The position numbers were made by a program, and so were the translations under genes. This document shows, in pieces, positions 8,280 to 13,909 of a stretch of 13,909 bases of DNA. The notes under the pieces are model-generated. The model did not search any database and was not told the DNA's origin. It saw nothing but the letters and a program-made list of their open reading frames with translations. The stretch comes from Ichthyophonus hoferi. Its lineage: Eukaryota > Opisthokonta > Ichthyosporea > Ichthyophonida > Ichthyophonidae. The stretch lies in the NCBI GenBank assembly GCA_002751075.1, contig NAOQ01000702.1, positions 12,701 to 26,609 on the forward strand, read 5' to 3'. Each line of letters begins with the position of its first letter. Position 1 is the first letter of the stretch.

Positions 8280-9740
8280 GTAAAGAGAAGAGAGATATAT
8301 ACTCATGAACCGAAAGTAAACGTAAGACTGCCATTGTCTCTGCAACAAATTTAAGATCCATAATCAAAAAGAAACAATGAATGCAACTCTCTTCCGACGC
8401 AAGTGAAGAGGAAACAGCAAGAAACCTTTTACAAGACTTTGATACTAATTTGAGTGAAGTGGAAAACGGGCATCCTATATATGTAGAACGTGCAACCGAA
8501 TCTATAACTAACAGCATAGATTCCGACAGGGTTACTGAGACCCGAAAACTCAAAAGCACTTCCACTGACAACTCAAACCCAACAAATAAAGATCCTATGA
8601 ATAGAATCATGCCAAGGGAGCAGCAAGCCAGTAGTGCACAAGGACATAGTCCTACCCAGGGACTGCAACAACATTTGTTTGGAAGTTCACCAATTTCTAC
8701 ATTTCAAATGATCCAGCAATTTCTTGTGCATTTGGGAGGAAGGGTTCCCTAAACAATCACACTTCTTTCTACTTCCAAAGAAAAGATCTTTACGGGAAAT
8801 GAATATCAAATCAGCTACACCAAGTGGGCTGAGCGCATCGGAGACAAGATCCAAGTTTTAATGTGTCTACAGGCAGTAGTAGAAGAGCCAACTCTCCAAC
8901 AGCTGCAGAAGTTAACCAGAGTGTCTCCACAAGAAAAAACAGCAAGACGCTACTTACATGCATCAGTATCATTGGAGCAGTGGGATAGCAGGTTGGGAGA
9001 ACAACCAGTTTCCATTTTATACATGGAAAGGGATAAAAAACCAATTGGATGGAAAGGGTATAGCTCAGCAAACAATGTACATGATGGAATATTTGGAACT
9101 TTCACTCAAACCAAATCAAAATAAAAACTAATATATTACAAGGATAGTGGCTGCTAGAAAATGCCTTAAAGAAACATGCAGTAGCAACATGATCAAGCTG
9201 TGGTCATGAAGACGTTATTTTGACCTGTAATCAACATGATATGGAAGCCAATTCAGATCTTTCTGACAGACTACCAAGAGCTGTGGTACACTAAAGGAAT
9301 TAATAAATGACTTGGCTTCCCACATCAAGCTTGCATTGGCCAGGAAAAATGGGAACCAGCATAATTGGAGAGAGGAACATTAACAAAAACCTAGTGTGGA
9401 ATTCCACATTAATGAGTCAAGAAATTATGACATGCCAGGGAGTATACTCAATGAGTCAGTGCTCTGTCATATGAAAACTCAACAACTTTAACATTGATAC
9501 CCATAACCATTAAAGTCATGACAATAAAAGTCCAAGACCCCCATGGAAGGAGAAAGGACACCCTGATGAACAGAAGGCCAAGCATCACTCAGGAAACAAA
9601 GAAGCTAGCACATTTCTGCACTACAACGAAGGAAAGAAAAAATACAGCACAGCTTACACAGTGGGAGAAGATACCTGATATGTAGCCACAGGCTATGTAA
9701 ATAGAAAGGACTTTGAGGGTGCAGAGCCAAATACAAAGTT
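8280..9740 (+). pseudogene. Leader and gag region of the copia fossil
   Basis: The leader is followed by a hydrophilic, acidic N-terminal stretch starting near 8381 (QLSSDASEEETARNLL). It is repeated, diverged, after the second LTR. Position alone, between LTR and protease, makes this gag. A basic stretch near 9494-9685 lies where the nucleocapsid part should be, but I could not confirm a zinc knuckle. The region is broken and no full product is proposed. Confidence 0.6.
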
Positions 9741-10100
9741 TCCTACTAGACAGTAGTTTATCAAGGCACCTTAACATCTGAAGAGATGACTTTACCACTT
9801 TCATCCCAGGAACATCCTATGTACATTGAGAAAATGAAAAGAAGAGCATGACATTAGGGTCTGACAGTATATGGCGAGCTTCTAGGGTAGACAAAACAGT
9901 AACTCCTATTATATTGAAGTGTGTACTGTTGGTCCTCAACTTAAAGGTAAGCCTATTCTCCACTCCAGCTTTAAAGGGAAAGGTTATCATAATGGTTTTC
10001 AAGAATGACACTCTAATGATCTTTAGGAAAGAAACAATAATGATGACTGGTACTGGAAAGAACGACATAATGAACAGGTTGGATGCCACAATGATCCCAC
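9741..10100 (+). pseudogene. Protease region of the copia fossil
   Basis: An LLDS..SRH box near 9745-9775 matches the active-site region of copia aspartic proteases (consensus LLDSGASxH). Further on, LNLKVSLFS and MTGTGKND near 9930-10060 match the well-known copia blocks LKVNLLS and the hydrophobic TGxxxN segment that lead into integrase. It is broken. Confidence 0.65.
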
Positions 10101-10164
10101 CAGAGGAAGTAGAGAGATATAGTGGTCAGAAAAAACAATCTCTACTTACCAGTAGGAGGCCAAC

Positions 10165-10766
10165 ATGGTAGTTGAAAAGAAATATCCTACCAAAACTGAA
10201 GAACCAGAAGTCCACATAGGCCTAATAGCTTATGAGATTCTTCATTCCAGGCTCATACATCCCAGTCCAACCAACACATCTCTTGGATTGTTACTATCAA
10301 ACAACATGGTGTTGGACAAGAACAAGGACCGTGAAACCTGCAATATGTCTAATGTTAAGAAGATTCCTTACCCAGTGTTTACCAAAATCAACAATACTGT
10401 AGAGCGTATGGCAACCATATGACTAAGCTTTTCGGCTGACTCAGAGATCATGGATGCAGATGCTGCTATAAGGATGAGATCTCCAATAGGTTGGCACTTT
10501 GAGGATGGGATGCAGTGATGCTGAAATATCAAGAGTCCCAGAAAACATGCAAGTGTTTGAGTAGCAAGACCAGAAAGAAACTAATTAGCAGGGATTTAAC
10601 ATTCTTAAATACAAGTTTTTCTTATGTTGAAAAGCAGCCGGAGTTTCTGCAAGATTATGAGCATAAGCTCCTATATAGAGCCAAAGCCACCAGTATGACT
10701 GGAAAGGACTCTTTACCCACACAAAATGACCCTTCTCCAATGGAGGAGTCTCAAAAGGGTATATGA
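10165..10766 (+). pseudogene. Integrase parts of the copia fossil
   Basis: ILHSRLIHPSPTNTS (near 10225-10270) matches the GAG-pre-integrase zinc region, whose usual form is LWHxRLGHPS. Near 10560-10620, KTRKKLISRDLTF matches the copia segment around TKKxxxSRDVxF found after the integrase core. Together they place integrase ahead of reverse transcriptase. It is broken and inactive. Confidence 0.7.
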
Positions 10767-11079
10767 GCTCTAGAATAATTGTGTGAGGAAAAGAAAAAGA
10801 AAAAGATTGAGGAATCTAGAGGTGATAAAAATAATAATCTAGAGGACATTTGGGGTGAAAAAAAAAAGGAAGAGACAAACGAAACAGATGACATTGGCAC
10901 AACTCCATGGAAAAGCAAGTATGCTCCATCCCCTACCGGGTCAGGTCAGAGATACCAAACAGACCCTACTTCAACACTTGCAGCATACTCAGCAACGGAA
11001 GCTGGTATATATGGTCAATCTATACCCAAGTCAGTTCAAGCAGCCACAAATTCCCCTCAATGACCACAATGGGGGCCTA

Positions 11080-12000
11080 CCATGCAACAAGAAATAAAAA
11101 TTCTGTCAGATAACTCCACATGGAGAATCGTAGATGAACCGAAAGGGGAACCATTGCTGAAACCATTGTGGGTTTGTAACATTAAGAGGGACAGGCAAGG
11201 TAATATCACTAAATACAAGGTATGACTTGTAGTGATGGGGAACTGACAATGGGAAAATATGAACTATTTTGACATAGAGCCATCAGTTTACGTTTTACAA
11301 CCACACAACTTCTACTAGATTTAACAAAATCAGGAGACTTGGAAGCCATACAACTATACAACTGGATATAGCTGGAGCCTACCTAGACGGTAAATTGGAA
11401 AAAATATATATTTAAAAGCATTAGCAAGAAAGTTTTAAATACTTTAACTTCTCACATGGGGTGTGCAAGCTTCAATTTTTAGTATGTGGAATAAACCAAT
11501 TTGCATAGTCTAGTAGCATACCCTAGCTGCATTTTTGGTTATGCAACATCTTTTTGTGACCAATGGTGACCTTTGCTTATTTGTATCTTATGTCACATCA
11601 TAATTCCTGGCCGTTTGTGCTTACATGGACGACATGTTAGTCATTTCTGACAACAATGCTGCCACACAAAGGCTGATTGACAATTTGAAACTAAGAAGAT
11701 TAGATTTCCAGCTAAGTACTTGGGATATCAAATTTGGAAGGATAGTCTAGGGTTCACAAATCTAACCCTGGAGGGATATATCAAGGAGAGGTTTAGGTCA
11801 TATGAGTTGGAAAATGTCAAGTGAACCATGCCTCCAATCCTTCCAGATCGTGTGTTAAATCTAGACAAAGACACAGAGTCAATCACAAGGTGTAACCTCA
11901 GAGTATACCAGAAAGCAATAGAATACTTTCTATGAATAGCACAATTACTTAGGCCAGACATAGTTTTTCAGTTAGCTGCCTAGAACATATTGCATCTTAT
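11080..12000 (+). pseudogene. Reverse transcriptase region of the copia fossil
   Basis: EIKILSDNSTWRIVDEPKG near 11092-11150 matches the start of the copia reverse transcriptase domain, whose usual form is ExxSLxxNxTWxLVxxPxG. IKRDRQGNITKYK follows. DIAGAYLDGKLEKIY near 11370-11410 is the DVxxAFLxGxLxExIY block. YMDDMLVIS near 11622-11650 is the YxDD catalytic box. KYLGYQI, then YQKAIEYFL and RPDIVFQLA up to about 11980, are the downstream copia blocks. It is broken many times. Confidence 0.85.
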
Positions 12001-12089
12001 GCATCTCAATCGTACGGGAAGCTGGTACTTCACAATATGGCATACTTCAACACATTTCCAGACATTGAACTGATGTATCAAAAATCACC

Positions 12090-12561
12090 TTTAGAACTAA
12101 AAGAATGTGTAAATGCAGAATTTTCAGGAGATAAGACTACCAGAAATTTGACAACAGGGTGTATGCTGCTCCTAGACAACACATCAGTGCCATGATTCAG
12201 CAAGAAACAATCAATAGTGGCAAATTTAAGAACAGAGGTTAAGTATATTATACTAAATGTAGCTGTTCATAAAATTGTATGAGCTTCTAGTGTGTTAGAC
12301 AATGTTGGTATTAAGACAGATCCAGTGGCAATCTATGAGAGCAATCAAATAACTATAAAGACCTTGGAAAATAATGGGATCACCAAAAACACTAAATACA
12401 TCTATCTGTGTCAGGTACCACTACATCTAGTAGGCCCTTAGAAATGGGGATATAAGCATTAAACTAATCTCAACTCGTGACCAAAAAGTAAATATCCTCA
12501 CCAAGGTTTTAACCCCTGCTCAGTTTATGAATGCTCACTGGAAACTAGTCCTTGGCGAGTA
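12090..12561 (+). pseudogene. RNase H region of the copia fossil
   Basis: CVNAEFSGDKTTRNLTTGCM (near 12110-12165) fits the copia RNase H start, of the form GYSDADWAGDxxxRKSTSGY. SKKQSIVANLRTEVKYI (near 12199-12250) fits SKKQxxVALSTxEAEY. KNTKYIYLCQVPLHLV and VNILTKVLTPAQF fit the RTKHIDxxxHFIR and ADxLTKxL blocks near the C-terminus. Confidence 0.85.
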
Positions 12562-12581
12562 AATAGCATCCTCATATGTGT

Positions 12582-12599
12582 GTGGGGATATAGGGGAAG
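12582..12599 (+). other. Polypurine tract
   Basis: GTGGGGATATAGGGGAAG directly before the TG of the right LTR is the usual place and composition of the plus-strand primer. Confidence 0.7.
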
Positions 12600-13155
12600 T
12601 GTTGAAGTATTTCAGTTTTTACAAGTGTTAAGCTAAATATTTCATTGCCATTGCCATTTATACAAATATATATTGTTCATGTAGCATTGTACCATTAAAT
12701 ATCAATAGCGTTTTGAACGAGGTTTCAATCGTTAACTAGGAGGTATATATTACTCAATAATAATTAATTAATTACATGATACCGCCAATTATATTTAATT
12801 AAGACGATGTTTAAAAAAGTCCAGCACGTAAATTTATTATGGTTTCAATAGTGTTGGGTATTTGTATTTCAATCGTACACAGTGATTGATGATATATACA
12901 TGATACATAAAATCATTCTTTACATAATTAATTGGACAAATGTTGCTGACAATATGTTAAATAACAATTAAGTTGAGTACCTATTCAATAATATGCTTAG
13001 TTTAAAGGCTTATTGCCTGGTCAACTGGTATTGACCTGAATCAACAAATATATAACTAACAATCAATCACAGACTTAACCTGGTTCCTGATTTGATAGTG
13101 TTACACAATAAAGTAAAGTGTGAATCTTTATCTGCTACAAGAGGTAGTTATGACA
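12600..13155 (+). repeat. Second LTR of the copia fossil
   Basis: It starts TGTTG and ends TGACA, and aligns with 7723-8279 over its whole length (556 against 557 bases). A TATATAA at 13049-13055 and AATAAA at 13107-13112 lie in the same places as in the left LTR. It follows a polypurine tract and precedes a leader, so it serves as right LTR of one copy and left LTR of the next. Confidence 0.8.
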
Positions 13156-13326
13156 GTAAAGAGAAGAGAAATATCTAATCCTACTGAATTACAATTAAAA
13201 CGTTAGACTGCCATTACATCTGCAACAAATTTTGGATCCGTAGGCAAAAAGAAACAAAGGATACAACTTTCTTCAGATACAAGTGAAGAGGAAGTGTCAA
13301 GAAACCTTTTAAAGAACTTTAATATT

Positions 13327-13741
13327 TGTCAGAATTCAACTATTATCTTAAATGATAAATTGTTCTGGTAAATTGTAAATTGTAAGGTATGTTCTATCTG
13401 TAAGAGTTGTACGGGTGACCCATCCCGACCCGGATCAAGTTGTAAGATTGGAACCGCCGACTCGGTTTCATCCGTGTCACGCGGTAAAAAGATTGAGCCG
13501 CCGACCCAGTTTGATTCGGGTCATGCGGTGAGACTGAAACCGCTAAGCCAGTGTGTTAATCCGTATTAGTACACTGTATCGTCAGCTAAACGAAAAGAGG
13601 TACTCCATTAAACAAGTAATTAATTATTTAAATAGATGAGTCAAGAGACAAGAAGTCAGTTCAATAGTTTATTGTTCTGGATGTATTAGCTCTCAAGCGT
13701 GGTTGTAGCTTTCGTAGAGAAAGGAGAAATAAAATTTGACA
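13327..13741 (+). mobile_element. Solo LTR of a second retroelement, nested
   Basis: This 415-bp block starts TGTCA and ends TGACA, a perfect inverted pair, and is flanked on both sides by ATATT (13322-13326 and 13742-13746), a perfect 5-bp target duplication. It splits the gag start of the second copia copy, so it came later. TATTTAAATA (13625-13634) and AATAAA (13728-13733) fit promoter and polyadenylation signals, though the latter lies very close to the end. No internal coding region is present, as expected after recombination between two LTRs. The family (copia or gypsy) cannot be told from an LTR alone. Confidence 0.85.
13446..13560. repeat. GC-rich direct repeats inside the solo LTR
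   Basis: GATTGGAACCGCCGAC at 13446, GATTGAGCCGCCGAC at 13491 and GACTGAAACCGC at 13532 give units of 45 and 41 bases plus a partial third. The first two units run from an ACCGCC/GCCGCC word to a GCGGT word, so each is also a small inverted repeat. The block is far more GC-rich than anything else outside the transporter gene. Repeats of this sort in the upstream part of LTRs can act as enhancers in known elements; that role is only inferred here. Confidence 0.7.
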
Positions 13742-13886
13742 ATATTAGCTCGAATGAAGCAAAAAACGGACATTATGTCCATGGATGGTAAAGCCAAATC
13801 TATGACTAGCAGCATAGATTCCGACACATTCCCCCTAAGCTTTCTCTTGTTATGTTTTTACGTACCAGGAATCAATGCAGTTATCC

Positions 13887-13908
13887 ATATATATATATAT
13901 ATATATAT
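13887..13908. repeat. AT microsatellite at the window edge
   Basis: Eleven AT units, possibly running on beyond the window. Confidence 0.9.
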
Positions 13909-13909
13909 T

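Larger units (their letters stand above)
7723..13155 (+). mobile_element. Fossil Ty1/copia LTR retrotransposon
   Basis: Two related LTRs (7723-8279 and 12600-13155) enclose an internal region of about 4.3 kb. Its recognisable parts come in the order gag, protease, integrase, reverse transcriptase, RNase H. Integrase before reverse transcriptase is the Ty1/copia order. A polypurine tract sits directly before the right LTR. The coding part is broken many times over, well beyond ten breaks, and looks long dead. By eye the LTRs agree at roughly three quarters to four fifths of positions, so the element is old, unless the two LTRs come from different insertions. The base before the left LTR begins a CATTC that would be the target copy, but the matching right end of the whole tandem structure is not in view. 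Confidence 0.9.
13156..13829 (+). mobile_element. Partial second copia copy (leader and gag start)
   Basis: 13156-13326 repeats the leader and gag start found at 8280-8450, at about four fifths identity by eye. Shared words are GTAAAGAGAAGAG, CTGCAACAAATTT, AGTGAAGAGGAA and AAGAAACCTTTTA. The match resumes at about 13752-13829 with words also found at 8465-8528, such as AGCATAGATTCCGACA. The gap between is a solo LTR inserted at 13327. Likeness to the first copy ends near 13829. It is a fossil fragment. Confidence 0.8.

Noticed and set aside
8272-8610. Minus-strand reading frame over the LTR edge and gag start
   Set aside because: It is antisense to the fossil gag sequence and has no domain.
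1-13909. CRISPR array, operon or bacterial-type gene cluster
   Set aside because: There are no short regular repeats with unique spacers, and gene density and the retroelements are eukaryotic.

Overview
The window looks like AT-rich nuclear DNA of a eukaryote, with long stretches poor in genes. It holds one intact gene, a concentrative nucleoside transporter of the SLC28/CNT family (5547-7211, + strand), which has no introns. That gene is clearly less AT-rich than its surroundings. Its protein resembles animal-type CNTs more than bacterial ones. A decayed Ty1/copia retroelement, solo LTRs and old repeats point to a repeat-rich genome. I cannot settle the organism: an invertebrate, an early-branching fungus or a related protist would all fit.

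Left part (1-5430). I see no intact gene here. A long inverted repeat (220-916) has two arms of about 240 bp around a 221-bp spacer. A degenerate tandem repeat with a period near 170 bp starts at 1564. From about 2840 to 4190 there are two diverged copies of an unknown, once perhaps coding, sequence lying head to head in opposite orientations. The right copy ends in an AATAAA signal and an 18-base A tract on the minus strand, the mark of a reverse-transcribed mRNA or a non-LTR element tail. At 4856-5008 a 50-codon reading frame resembles the N-terminal part of the RNase P subunit family Rpp21/Rpr2. It may be an exon or a relic.

Middle (5430-7720). The transporter gene has a TATA box and an inverted CCAAT box upstream. 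The binding residues of the CNT family are all in place, so it looks functional. Its 3' flank is AT-rich with a short TA microsatellite and shows no further gene.

Right part (7723-13909). A fossil Ty1/copia retrotransposon runs from a left LTR (7723) to a second LTR (12600-13155). Parts are seen in the order gag, protease, integrase, reverse transcriptase, RNase H, polypurine tract. After the second LTR the leader and the start of gag begin again, giving a tandem LTR-internal-LTR-internal layout. That second copy was entered by a different retroelement, now a 415-bp solo LTR (13327-13741) with a perfect 5-bp target duplication (ATATT) and a GC-rich internal repeat. The transporter and the elements do not appear to work together. 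The transporter seems to be a single host gene standing among old repeats.
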